DNA from: Nitrospira defluvii
GTDB taxonomy: Bacteria > Nitrospirota > Nitrospiria > Nitrospirales > Nitrospiraceae
Assembly: GCA_011525625.1 (NCBI GenBank)
Contig: WYAX01000011.1
Location: forward strand, 58,753 to 122,752
DNA length: 64,000 nucleotides
Direction of reading: 5' to 3'
Below are positions 25,925 through 34,877 of the stretch, piece after piece. How positions within the stretch are numbered: the stretch's first letter is position 1; each line of letters begins with the position of its first letter. Both the position numbers and the translations under genes were made by a program. The notes under the pieces were generated by a model. It searched no databases. It was not told where the DNA came from and worked only from the letters and a program-made list of their open reading frames with translations.

Positions 25925-28420
25925 ATGGCTGAATCAGTAGAACAAGACTTTTCGAACAACCAGAACCTCGAACCGCCGGACCAGCTGCCCCTGCTGCCGG
26001 TGCGGGATATCGTCGTCTTCCCCTACATGGTCCTGCCCCTGTTCGTCGGCCGTGACATGTCGATCAAGGCGATCGAAGCGGCGCTCGCCGGCAACCGGAT
26101 GCTCTTCCTCGCCACGCAAAAATCGCTGGATGTCGAGAACCCGCAGCCGGAGGATATTCACCAGGTCGGCACCGTGGGCATCATCATGCGAATGCTCAAG
26201 CTGCCGGACGAACGAATCAAGATTTTAGTGCAAGGCCTCGCCAAGGGCCGGATCGAGGAATACATCCAGAGCGATCCCTATTATTCCGTCCGCATCGAGA
26301 AACTCGTCGAGACGAAACAACCGGGCTCCACGCTCGAAACCGAGGCGGTCATGCGCACCGTCAAAGAACAGATCGAAAAGATCGTGAGCCTCGGCAAAGT
26401 GCTCATTCCCGATGTGATGGTCGTGATTGAAAATCTGGAGGACCCCGGCCGCCTCGCCGACATGGTCGCGTCGAATCTCGGCTTGAAAGTCGATATTACC
26501 CAGACGGTTCTCGAGATCGTCGATCCGATTCAACGGCTCCGCCAGATCAGTGAAATTCTCGCGAAGGAAATCGACGTCCTCTCGATGCAGCAGAAAATCC
26601 AGGCCCAGGCCAAAGGCGAGATGGACAAGACCCAGCGCGAATATTTCCTACGCGAGCAGTTGAAAGCCATTCAAAAAGAACTCGGGGAATTGGACGAACG
26701 GGCGGAAGAAGTCGCCGAATTCCGCAAGCGAATCAAAGATGCCAAGATGCCCGAGAAGGTGCTCAAGGAAACCGAGAAACAGCTGAAGCGGCTGGAGAAG
26801 ATGCACCCGGATACGGCCGAGTCGGCCACCGTCCGCACCTACCTGGAATGGATGGTCGAACTGCCCTGGAACAAAAAGTCCAAGGACAATCTCGACCTGA
26901 AAGCGGCGATGAAGGTGCTGAACGAGGATCACTACGATCTGGAAAAGGTCAAAGAACGCATCATCGAATACCTCGCCGTCCGCAAGTTGAAAGAGAAGAT
27001 GAAAGGCCCCATTCTCTGCTTCGTGGGCCCGCCCGGCGTCGGGAAGACATCGCTGGGAAAGTCCATCGCGCGCGCGTTGGGCCGGGAGTTCGTCCGGATC
27101 AGTCTGGGCGGCGTACGGGATGAAGCGGAAATCCGCGGCCACCGGCGGACCTATGTCGGCGCGTTGCCGGGACGGATCATTCAGGGGATGAAGCAAGCGG
27201 GCACGAACAACCCGGTGTTCATGCTCGACGAAGTCGACAAGGTGGGCATGGACTTTCGAGGCGACCCCTCGGCCGCACTCTTGGAAGTCTTGGACCCCGA
27301 ACAAAACAGCACCTTCACCGATCACTATCTCGGGGTGCCCTTCGATTTGACCGAGGTCATGTTCGTCACGACGGCGAATCTGATGGATCCGATCCTCCCC
27401 GCCCTGCGGGATCGCATGGAGGTCATCGACATCCCCGGCTACACGGAGGAAGAAAAACTCGGCATCGCGCACAAGTATCTGATCCCGCGCCAGATGAACG
27501 AACACGGCATCACGGAGAAACATATTCGCGTCTCAGAGAAGGCGATACGCCACGTCATCACGCACTACACGCGTGAAGCCGGCGTCCGTAATCTCGAACG
27601 TGAGATTGCCAACCTCATGCGCAAGGTCGCCAAAAAAGTCGCGGAAGGGAAAGCTGAGTGCCATGCGATCGACCACACCAACTTGAACAAGTTCCTGGGT
27701 GTGGCGAAATTCGTTCCCGAGGCGGAACTGGAAAAGGACGAGATCGGCGTTGCGACCGGCCTTGCCTGGACCGAGAGCGGCGGCGATGTGCTGTATATCG
27801 AAGCGACCGTCATGAAGGGAAAGGGTCAACTCACGCTCACCGGCCACCTCGGCGACGTTATGAAGGAATCGGCCCAAGCGGCCCTGAGTTACGTGCGGTC
27901 GCGGGAAAAAACCCTCGGGATCAGCCCCGACCAGTTCGCGAAGAACGATATTCACATCCACGTGCCGGCCGGAGCGACGCCGAAAGATGGGCCCTCTGCG
28001 GGCATCACGATGGCCACGGCCATCGCCTCCGCGCTGGCGCAAGTGCCGGTGCGCCGCGATCTTGCGATGACCGGCGAAATCACGTTACGCGGTCGAGTCC
28101 TTCCGATCGGCGGACTCAAAGAAAAAATCCTTGCAGCCAAGCGAGCGAGGCTCTCGACGGTCGTGCTGCCGAAACGCAACAAGAAAGATTTGGACGAGAT
28201 TCCCAAGCACATCCTCAAGGGCATTGAGTTGATCTTCGTGGACACCGTGGATGATGTGATCCACGCCGCTCTACGGCGGAGCCCATCGCGCAAAGTCGGC
28301 GCCGCGAGGCCCAACACTCCCGTGAAGAAGGCGGGGAAGGTCAACGGATCGGCGCGAGCATCGGGCTCAACCCGCCGTCGGTTACAGCGCCAGGCGGTGC
28401 CCTCGTCATTGGCCCTTTAG
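25925..28420 (+). CDS. lon: ATP-dependent protease Lon
   Basis: Lon degrades misfolded and regulatory proteins in the cytoplasm as a hexamer. The 831-residue LonA type has an N-terminal substrate domain ([19 protein letters not shown]). The AAA+ module has Walker [10 protein letters not shown] near residue 370 and FMLDEVDK as Walker B. The C-terminal protease domain has the Ser-Lys dyad at about Ser691 (KDGPSAGIT) and Lys734 (GGLKEK). A basic tail of about 50 residues ([12 protein letters not shown] and onward) extends beyond the protease domain. The ATG follows GGAG by five to six bases. Alongside the proteasome operon 14 kb away, it gives this cell two large AAA+ degradation systems in one region. 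Confidence 0.96.
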   Translation: MAESVEQDFSNNQNLEPPDQLPLLPVRDIVVFPYMVLPLFVGRDMSIKAIEAALAGNRMLFLATQKSLDVENPQPEDIHQVGTVGIIMRMLKLPDERIKILVQGLAKGRIEEYIQSDPYYSVRIEKLVETKQPGSTLETEAVMRTVKEQIEKIVSLGKVLIPDVMVVIENLEDPGRLADMVASNLGLKVDITQTVLEIVDPIQRLRQISEILAKEIDVLSMQQKIQAQAKGEMDKTQREYFLREQLKAIQKELGELDERAEEVAEFRKRIKDAKMPEKVLKETEKQLKRLEKMHPDTAESATVRTYLEWMVELPWNKKSKDNLDLKAAMKVLNEDHYDLEKVKERIIEYLAVRKLKEKMKGPILCFVGPPGVGKTSLGKSIARALGREFVRISLGGVRDEAEIRGHRRTYVGALPGRIIQGMKQAGTNNPVFMLDEVDKVGMDFRGDPSAALLEVLDPEQNSTFTDHYLGVPFDLTEVMFVTTANLMDPILPALRDRMEVIDIPGYTEEEKLGIAHKYLIPRQMNEHGITEKHIRVSEKAIRHVITHYTREAGVRNLEREIANLMRKVAKKVAEGKAECHAIDHTNLNKFLGVAKFVPEAELEKDEIGVATGLAWTESGGDVLYIEATVMKGKGQLTLTGHLGDVMKESAQAALSYVRSREKTLGISPDQFAKNDIHIHVPAGATPKDGPSAGITMATAIASALAQVPVRRDLAMTGEITLRGRVLPIGGLKEKILAAKRARLSTVVLPKRNKKDLDEIPKHILKGIELIFVDTVDDVIHAALRRSPSRKVGAARPNTPVKKAGKVNGSARASGSTRRRLQRQAVPSSLAL

Positions 28421-28495
28421 GTCCCGGTGCGTGAGGCACGTGATCGTTACTGCCGACTTGCCGTTGAGACGCACGACCTGGAATTTGGTGGACTG

Positions 28496-29536
28496 ATGCC
28501 GTCAGGTCGATCCCGCCGGGCTCGCCCGGTACGTAGCGAGTTCGCCCTGATTCGTCGGCTGCAAGCCCAGGCAGCGAAACCCGACCGGCAAGTGGCCATC
28601 GGCATCGGCGACGACACCGCCGTCATCAAGACCTCCTCGACCGAGTGGACCCTCATGACCACGGACCTGCTGGCCGAAGGGGTGCACTTCGACCTCGCCA
28701 CCTCGTCGTATGAAGACATCGGCTACCGAGCAGCCATCGCCAACCTCAGCGACATCGCCGCCATGGGTGGCGCACCCCGGTTCATGCTGGTCTCCGTTGC
28801 CATCCCATCGACCTGCTCGACGACGCAGATTCACCAGCTCTACCGCGGGATGATGCGGGCATCCGCCCCCTATCGAGTCTGCCTCGTCGGCGGCGACACC
28901 TCGGCCTCCAAACACGGACTCTTTCTCAGCATCACCCTGACCGGCGTGGTGCGACCCGGTCGCGCCCTGCTGCGCAACGGCGCCAAGGTCGGAGATCGCC
29001 TCTATGTCACCGGGACCCTGGGCGACTCGCGCGCCGGACTGGACCTCCTGAGTTCCCGCCGACGCCGAACGCTGTCTGCTGCGCACCGGCGGTTTCTCTT
29101 GGCTCGCCACCATCGCCCTTCCGCCCGTATCGCCGAAGGCCAGTGGCTGATCAAGCATGGGCTGGCCGGTGCAGCCATCGACCTCTCGGACGGCCTCACC
29201 GGAGATCTCCGTCACATCTGCGAAGAAAGCCACGTCGGGGCGGAAATCCTTGTCGGCTCACTCCCGATCTCCGCGGCCTGCCAAGCCTATGCGGCAGCAT
29301 ACGGCCTGCCCCCGCAGGAGATTGCGCTGCAAGGAGGCGAGGATTATGAATTGTTGTTTACCGTACCGGCCGGCCAGCACGCCCGCTTTGAGCGACTGCT
29401 CGGGAATACCCCGTTTCACTGTACCTGTATCGGCACCATCACTCCGAAACGGTCCGGCCTGCGCATGCGAACCGAACAGGGCACCACGAGTCCCCTGCCG
29501 CTGACCAGCTACGAACATTTTCGAAGACCGTCGTAA
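28496..29536 (+). CDS. thiL: Thiamine-monophosphate kinase
   Basis: ThiL phosphorylates thiamine monophosphate to the cofactor thiamine diphosphate. The about 346-residue protein starts with SEFALIRRL. It has IGIGDDTAVI, the metal-binding TTDLLAEGVHF, NLSDIAAMGG, VGGDTS, DLSDGL and LQGGEDYELLF, all AIR-synthase-superfamily ThiL motifs. The ATG at 28496 with GGTGG upstream is preferred; a GTG at 28427, seven bases after lon, would add 23 residues not typical of the family. It is in the lon-DUF2062 group, while the other thiamine genes are at 49-51 kb. Confidence 0.93.
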   Translation: MPSGRSRRARPVRSEFALIRRLQAQAAKPDRQVAIGIGDDTAVIKTSSTEWTLMTTDLLAEGVHFDLATSSYEDIGYRAAIANLSDIAAMGGAPRFMLVSVAIPSTCSTTQIHQLYRGMMRASAPYRVCLVGGDTSASKHGLFLSITLTGVVRPGRALLRNGAKVGDRLYVTGTLGDSRAGLDLLSSRRRRTLSAAHRRFLLARHHRPSARIAEGQWLIKHGLAGAAIDLSDGLTGDLRHICEESHVGAEILVGSLPISAACQAYAAAYGLPPQEIALQGGEDYELLFTVPAGQHARFERLLGNTPFHCTCIGTITPKRSGLRMRTEQGTTSPLPLTSYEHFRRPS

Positions 29537-29560
29537 CCGCATCGGCCCGGCAGACGCCTT

Positions 29561-30040
29561 ATGGCCAACCTACGCTCGCTATTTCGCCAAATTCTCCATC
29601 TCGATGAATCGCCGCACCGGACGGCGCTGGCCTTCGCGATCGGCGTCTTCATCGGTTTTTCACCGGCCTATGGCCTGCATATGGTCATGGTGGGGTTCTG
29701 CGCTTGGGCGTTCGGATGGAACGTGGTGGCGCTGCTCGCCGGAGCGTTTCTCAACAACCCCTGGACCCTCATTCCCATTCTCGGCGCCACCTACTGGACC
29801 GGCGCGGTCCTCCTCGGGGTGCGGGACTTTCCCTCATTCGATTGGAGCGATCTCTCGTTCATGGGCATCTATCATCAGGTCGCCCCCTATGCTTGGCCGT
29901 TTGCGCTGGGGGGGATGGTGCTGAGCATCGCCGGCGCCCTGCTGGCCTATCCCATCGCTTATTTCGTGCTCACCAAGTATCGACGAAGCCACCCGGACGA
30001 CTGCGCCCCGCATTTGCCCCCGTCATCCGGCCTGGGCTAA
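29561..30040 (+). CDS. DUF2062 membrane protein
   Basis: Small integral membrane protein of 159 residues with the DUF2062 pattern: a short basic N-terminus, SPHRTALAFAIGVFIGFSP, hydrophobic helices around residues 22-45, 48-70 and 105-135, and the conserved NNPWT motif near residue 66. Members are found in many Gram-negative bacteria and their function is unknown. It starts 24 bases after thiL and is followed by the HD-domain gene after 23 bases, so the three are probably co-transcribed. Nothing here indicates a specific substrate. Confidence 0.85.
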   Translation: MANLRSLFRQILHLDESPHRTALAFAIGVFIGFSPAYGLHMVMVGFCAWAFGWNVVALLAGAFLNNPWTLIPILGATYWTGAVLLGVRDFPSFDWSDLSFMGIYHQVAPYAWPFALGGMVLSIAGALLAYPIAYFVLTKYRRSHPDDCAPHLPPSSGLG

Positions 30041-30063
30041 GATCAGGCATCTGTCGGCCACGC

Positions 30064-31485
30064 ATGAAACTACCTTCCGCCATTCCTCCAGCGCCCTACG
30101 ACGGTTCCGCGCTTATTGCCGATCCGATCCATGAATACGTCTCGTTCACCGTGCCCTACGCGACTCCCGATCCGTCCGAGCGCACGGAAAAGGACCTGAT
30201 CGACTCCCCCTGGGTCCAGCGGCTGCGATACATCTACCAACTGCAGAGTGCCCGATGGGTCTATCCCTCCGCGGAACATACGCGGTTCGTGCACTCGTTG
30301 GGGACCATGCATGTCGCCGGACGGTTCGCCCGCCACCTGTATCCGTTTCTGCGACAGGCCGTCCCCGATCTTCCCTCCGCCTCGTTCGTGGAGGAATTCC
30401 TGCGGATTACGGCACTCGTGCATGACATCGGGCACGGCCCGTTCTGCCATTTCTTCGATGACAACTATCTGCACGGCTTCGGCCTCTCCCACGAGAAGTT
30501 GGGACAGATCATCGTGCGCGAGCATCTGGGACCACTCATCAAAAAAATCCGCCGCAGCCCGTCGGGCCCCTTCGACCGGGGCGAAGAACTGAATCCGGAT
30601 CACATCGCCCATGTGATGTTGAAAGAGAAAGGCAAGGACAACTCCCGCATCCCGCGCTGGATCAATGTTCTCCAGCCGGTCATTGCGGGCAGCTACACGG
30701 CCGACAATCTGGACTATGTCTTGCGCGACGCCTATATGTGCGGCGTCGCCGTCGGACCGGTCGATCTCACCAGGCTGATCCACTACACCATCATCACCGA
30801 CAAGGGCTTTACCATCCATAAGACCGGGCTCCCCGCCCTCCACATGTTTCTGAACACGCGCATGTATCTCTACTCCAATGTCTACTATCACCGGACCACC
30901 AGGGCGATCGACATCCATCTGCGCGATATCTTCGGCGACACCATGAAGCGGCTCTTTCCCGCCAATCCGGCCACGCACATGGAAGAGTACCTGACGTTAA
31001 CGGACTGGTCGCTGTTGGAAGATGTCCGGCGATGGAAGAAGGCTGCAAACAGCACGCTCCGCCGTCTGCATGAGGAATGGGCGCACATCCTTGGACGCGA
31101 CGTGAAATGGAAAATGGCCTACAGCACGGTCCTCAAGGAAAAAGGGGTCGAACGGGGCATGGACTTCCCCAGCCACATCCATTTCCAACAACAGATTCAG
31201 TCGGCACTGCCCCCCAAATTGCGCACCCTCCCGTTCCGCGTTGATATGGCGCCGCTCGACCCTCGCCCCGACCCCAAGGACACGCGCGGGACCCCTCTGC
31301 TCGTCTACGATCCCGGGACCAAGGGGCTGTCGACCGAGCCCTTGGAAGAATTGCTGGATCTACTGCCGACCAGGCTCGTGCAATTCCGTATTTATGCGTT
31401 GGACCACGAGCACGATGCCGCCTTATCGACAGCCGCAGCCACCGTTCTGAACAAGACATCCGCGAGCAGCGAGACGAATTTTTAA
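30064..31485 (+). CDS. HD-domain phosphohydrolase (dGTPase/SAMHD1-like)
   Basis: HD-superfamily hydrolase of 473 residues. The metal-binding residues are visible as HTRFVHSLGTMH (His77), the His-Asp pair at 120-121 in LVHDIGHGPFCH, and a later Asp in SYTADNLDYVLRD. This arrangement matches the COG1078 family that includes dNTP triphosphohydrolase-like and SAMHD1-like enzymes. The ATG at 30064 starts just before the conserved region; the in-frame extension back to 29704 is antisense or overlapping sequence. The C-terminal 80 residues are poorly conserved and end in SSETNF. The substrate is unknown; nucleotide hydrolysis is a family-based inference. Confidence 0.85.
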   Translation: MKLPSAIPPAPYDGSALIADPIHEYVSFTVPYATPDPSERTEKDLIDSPWVQRLRYIYQLQSARWVYPSAEHTRFVHSLGTMHVAGRFARHLYPFLRQAVPDLPSASFVEEFLRITALVHDIGHGPFCHFFDDNYLHGFGLSHEKLGQIIVREHLGPLIKKIRRSPSGPFDRGEELNPDHIAHVMLKEKGKDNSRIPRWINVLQPVIAGSYTADNLDYVLRDAYMCGVAVGPVDLTRLIHYTIITDKGFTIHKTGLPALHMFLNTRMYLYSNVYYHRTTRAIDIHLRDIFGDTMKRLFPANPATHMEEYLTLTDWSLLEDVRRWKKAANSTLRRLHEEWAHILGRDVKWKMAYSTVLKEKGVERGMDFPSHIHFQQQIQSALPPKLRTLPFRVDMAPLDPRPDPKDTRGTPLLVYDPGTKGLSTEPLEELLDLLPTRLVQFRIYALDHEHDAALSTAAATVLNKTSASSETNF

Positions 31486-31549
31486 GAGTCCGCAACGGAT
31501 GCAACCAGGGCAAACCGCTTATCCACCCAATCACGCCGCACAGTAACGA

Positions 31550-31569
31550 CCCTAGGTATTTGGCTAGGG
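31550..31569. promoter_or_regulatory. Perfect inverted repeat upstream of the signalling cassette
   Basis: CCCTAG and CTAGGG separated by eight bases, about 115 bases ahead of the histidine kinase start. The size and symmetry fit an operator for a dimeric helix-turn-helix regulator. No binding protein is identified. A second, shorter symmetric pair (GTTCTT / AAGAAC) lies at about 31594-31615. Confidence 0.4.
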
Positions 31570-31683
31570 CACATCGCATCTATCGGATCTTGTCGTTCTT
31601 ACTCATAGTGAAGAACACTATTGATCTATCGCTCACTGTGGTGCTCTGAGCCACGACACCGCGCTTTGCCATGCAGGAGCCCC

Positions 31684-34437
31684 ATGACCAGTGATGGTCT
31701 CCCCGGGCTAACGACCGAGAAGCTGACATCTCGCATAGGCGAACCGGGCCTCTTCGCTGTGATCGCCGCCCTAATATGCGGCACCTTCCTCCTGGACTGT
31801 GTGACGCCGCTTGGCGTCCCCGTGTGGGTCCTTTACCTCCTCCCCCTCGTCCTGACATCCGGAACGCCTCGTCGCTGGAGTTCACCCATCGTTGCGGTGA
31901 TCTGCATGGCACTGACGTTCCTCGGCTATGCTCTGTCCACCGACATGGCTGGAGTCCCCACCTGGCTGCCGCAAATCAATCGTTCCTTCAGTCTCATCAT
32001 CTTTCCGCTCCTGGCCTACCTGATCGATCAACAGAAACGCTTGACTCGTGAGTGGCGTAAGTCCGCGGAGATGGCCGCGGAACAGGTGGCCCTTCGAGAA
32101 CGTTCGCAGCTCCTGAAGAAAACGGCCGAGGAAGTGCAAGACCTCTATGACCGGGCCCCTTGCGGATACCATTCCCTCGACTCCACCGGCCTCCTCGTCG
32201 CCATGAACCAGACGGAATTGGACTGGTTGGGGTATACGAAGGACGAACTCATCGGCAAAAAGCGATTCACCGAGGTCGTCACGCCTGCCGGAGTAGCCCT
32301 GTTCAAAGAACGATTTCCGCAATTTATCAGGGACGGTCTGATCAAAGATCTCGAGTTTGAGCTGGTTCGAAAAGACGGATCGACCTTTCCCATTCTATTG
32401 AGTGCCACAGCCGTAACCGACCGGCAAGGGCGATTTATCTCCAGCCGCTCCACGCTCATCGATATGACGGAGCGAAAACAAGCCGAGGAAGCGTTGCGAC
32501 AGAGCCATCAGTCGCTCGAAGCCCTGGTGGCGGAACGCACCACCGCCCTGCTCGCTGCCAATCAGCGCCTGGAACAGGAACTGGCGCAAAGCCAACAGAT
32601 TCAGCAGGCCTTGGCTGCCAGCGAAAGCCGGTTTCGCGAACTGGTCGAATCGCTGCCTTTGCCGATCTGGACCTGTCTCCCTGACGGCACCTGCGACTAT
32701 CTGAGTCCGCAATGGGCGACGTATACGGGACGGTCCGCAGAGGAGCCCTTCAGCACCGGATGTCTCCAGCACGTCCACCCCGAAGACCGCCCGAAAATTA
32801 CCGAGCAATGGCACGATGCCGTAGCGCATGTTCATCCTCTCGATGCTGAACTGCGTTTCAAGCGGGCCGACGGCGTCTACCGCTGGTTTCATGCACACGC
32901 GACGCCCATCCGGGACCAGGACGGCCGCGTGCTGAAGTGGGTGGGCACCTATACCGACATGCACGATCGGAAACAGGCCCAGGAATTTCAGGCCAGGCTG
33001 GCCGCCATCGTAGAATCATCCTCGGATGCCGTCATGAGCAAATCGCTGGAGGGGCGCATCGAGTCCTGGAACAAGAGCGCCGAACTGATGTTCGGCTACT
33101 CCGGCGATGACATCATCGACCAACACATTTCCCGGATCCTGCCGCCCGATCGTCGAATGGAAGAATCGATTCTCATCGAGCAGGTCAAAGCAGGCATCCG
33201 TATCCAGCAATTCGAAAGCGTGCGCATCCACAAAGACGGCCACCCCATCCATGTATCGCTGACGGTGTCTCCCATTATGAATGCGAACGGTCAAGTTTCG
33301 GCTGTTTCCACAATCGCTCGCGATATCACGGAACGCAAGCGTGTCGAGCTCACCTTGACTCAACAGCGCCGGCTCATCGAATTGTCCTACGACCCGATTT
33401 TTTCTTGGGACATGGAACGGGGCATTCTTGACTGGAATCGCGGCTGCGAGCAGTTATACGGCTACACCCGCGCGGAGGCGATTGGGCGAAACAGCCATAC
33501 CCTTCTCAAAAGCACACCCTCCTGTCCCCTTGAAACGATTTACATCGAATTAGAGACGACCGGTGCCTGGACCGGCGAGATTCACCATCGCACCAAAGAC
33601 GGGCAAGAGGTGCTCGTGGAGAGCCGCTGGGGCCTCATGAAAGCGGGCGGCCAGCGCCTCGTCCTCGAAACCAACCGGGACATCACTGAACAGCGTCGGT
33701 CCGAACTGATGATCCTGCAGAAAAACAAAGATCTCGAAACCCTACTCTACGTGACCTCGCACGATCTAAAAGAACCGCTACGCGCGATTGAAAGTTTTTC
33801 GGTTCTGCTTCAAGAACGTTACGCAGACCGGCTCGATGAAAAAGGCCGCGATTTTCTTCGCCGCATCGTCCGAGCTACGCAGCGGCTCGACCGGTTACTC
33901 ACCGATATTCTGGACCTCTCGCGCGCGCAACGCATGGACCCTCCTATCGACGAGATCGGCGCCGATGACCTTGTCCGGGAGGTCGTACGAAGACTGGAAA
34001 GCCTCATCAACTCCACTGGAGCCAGAATCACGGTGCGCGCTCCCTTGCCGCGTCTCCGCGTCAATACAACGTGGGCCGTCCAGGGCCTCTACAATCTCGT
34101 CGCGAATGCGTTGAAGTTTGTCGCCCCGGGGGACGCGCCGGACATCGAGATCGCCCCCCATGTCGAGATCGATCCGGAAGGGGCGGAGTCGGTCGGACTC
34201 GTCGTGAGGGACCGAGGCCCCGGGGTGCCGCCCGATCAGCGCGAGCGCATTTTTGAATTGTTCCGGCGAGCGGTGGGACGCGACGTCGAAGGAACCGGGG
34301 CCGGTTTGGCCATCGTGCGCCAAGTCGCCGAACGGCATGGCGGGCGCGCGTGGGTCTCCACACGAGAAGGCGGAGGATCGGAGTTTTTCATCACATTCGG
34401 CATCAACCGGCAGGTTGCGAAAGAGGTAGGACCATGA
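31684..34437 (+). CDS. Membrane-bound multi-PAS sensor histidine kinase
   Basis: Sensor kinase of 917 residues. Four hydrophobic segments lie within residues about 22-125 (LFAVIAALICGTFLL, VLYLLPLVLT, VAVICMALTFLG, SLIIFPLLAYLI). A coiled-coil and four PAS domains follow, around residues 150-280, 315-440, 445-570 and 575-690. The kinase core has the phospho-acceptor motif TSHDLKEPL and a HATPase with NLVANALKF, DRGPGVPP and GAGLAIVRQ. This is the phytochrome-related (Cph1-like) HK class that pairs with single-domain Rcp1-type regulators, exactly what follows. The ATG at 31684 has AGGAG five bases upstream. No chromophore-binding or haem motif is evident, so the signal is unknown. Confidence 0.9.
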   Translation: MTSDGLPGLTTEKLTSRIGEPGLFAVIAALICGTFLLDCVTPLGVPVWVLYLLPLVLTSGTPRRWSSPIVAVICMALTFLGYALSTDMAGVPTWLPQINRSFSLIIFPLLAYLIDQQKRLTREWRKSAEMAAEQVALRERSQLLKKTAEEVQDLYDRAPCGYHSLDSTGLLVAMNQTELDWLGYTKDELIGKKRFTEVVTPAGVALFKERFPQFIRDGLIKDLEFELVRKDGSTFPILLSATAVTDRQGRFISSRSTLIDMTERKQAEEALRQSHQSLEALVAERTTALLAANQRLEQELAQSQQIQQALAASESRFRELVESLPLPIWTCLPDGTCDYLSPQWATYTGRSAEEPFSTGCLQHVHPEDRPKITEQWHDAVAHVHPLDAELRFKRADGVYRWFHAHATPIRDQDGRVLKWVGTYTDMHDRKQAQEFQARLAAIVESSSDAVMSKSLEGRIESWNKSAELMFGYSGDDIIDQHISRILPPDRRMEESILIEQVKAGIRIQQFESVRIHKDGHPIHVSLTVSPIMNANGQVSAVSTIARDITERKRVELTLTQQRRLIELSYDPIFSWDMERGILDWNRGCEQLYGYTRAEAIGRNSHTLLKSTPSCPLETIYIELETTGAWTGEIHHRTKDGQEVLVESRWGLMKAGGQRLVLETNRDITEQRRSELMILQKNKDLETLLYVTSHDLKEPLRAIESFSVLLQERYADRLDEKGRDFLRRIVRATQRLDRLLTDILDLSRAQRMDPPIDEIGADDLVREVVRRLESLINSTGARITVRAPLPRLRVNTTWAVQGLYNLVANALKFVAPGDAPDIEIAPHVEIDPEGAESVGLVVRDRGPGVPPDQRERIFELFRRAVGRDVEGTGAGLAIVRQVAERHGGRAWVSTREGGGSEFFITFGINRQVAKEVGP

Positions 34438-34874
34438 CGTTGAGACCATTCGAGATTCTGATCGCTGAAGACAATGAAGATGACATTCTGCTTATCCGTG
34501 AAGCGTTCGAAACCGTGAACATGACCAACAAAGTCGCCGTGGTCCGGGATGGGGCCGAAGCGATGGCCTACCTACGCGGAGAAGGCCCCTTCAGCCAATG
34601 TCCGCTTCCCGGGATGGTCCTGCTGGACATCAATATGCCGAAGAAGACGGGGCTTGAGGTGCTGACAGAGATCAAAGCGGACCCGCGGTTTCGTGCGCTT
34701 CCCGTCGTCATTCTGACGGTCAGCGAACGGGAGGAGGATATTGTTCGTTCATTCGAACAAGGCGCCTGTTCGTATATTCGAAAACCGGTCACCTTCACGC
34801 GCTTCATTGCCGTCGTCAAAGAGTTTGAACTCTATTGGACGCTGGTCTCGAAAGTGCCCACGCTCAAGAGGTAA
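34434..34874 (+). CDS. Single-domain response regulator (Rcp1-like)
   Basis: REC-only protein of 146 residues. It has the acidic pocket AEDNEDD, the phospho-acceptor Asp in VLLDINMPKKTG, ILTVSERE with the conserved Thr, and Lys in YIRKPVTF. The NEDD variant and the length match Rcp1-type partners of Cph1-like kinases. Its ATG overlaps the kinase stop (ATGA), so the two are translationally coupled and very probably cognate. It lacks an output domain and could relay phosphate to the hybrid kinase encoded next or act by protein contact. Confidence 0.92.
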   Translation: MTLRPFEILIAEDNEDDILLIREAFETVNMTNKVAVVRDGAEAMAYLRGEGPFSQCPLPGMVLLDINMPKKTGLEVLTEIKADPRFRALPVVILTVSEREEDIVRSFEQGACSYIRKPVTFTRFIAVVKEFELYWTLVSKVPTLKR

Positions 34875-34877
34875 CAC

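Noticed and set aside
31660..31684. Start of the multi-PAS kinase at 31621
   Set aside because: The ATG at 31684 has a good AGGAG site. The extra 21 residues are Arg/Ser-rich and precede the first membrane span without similarity to a signal.
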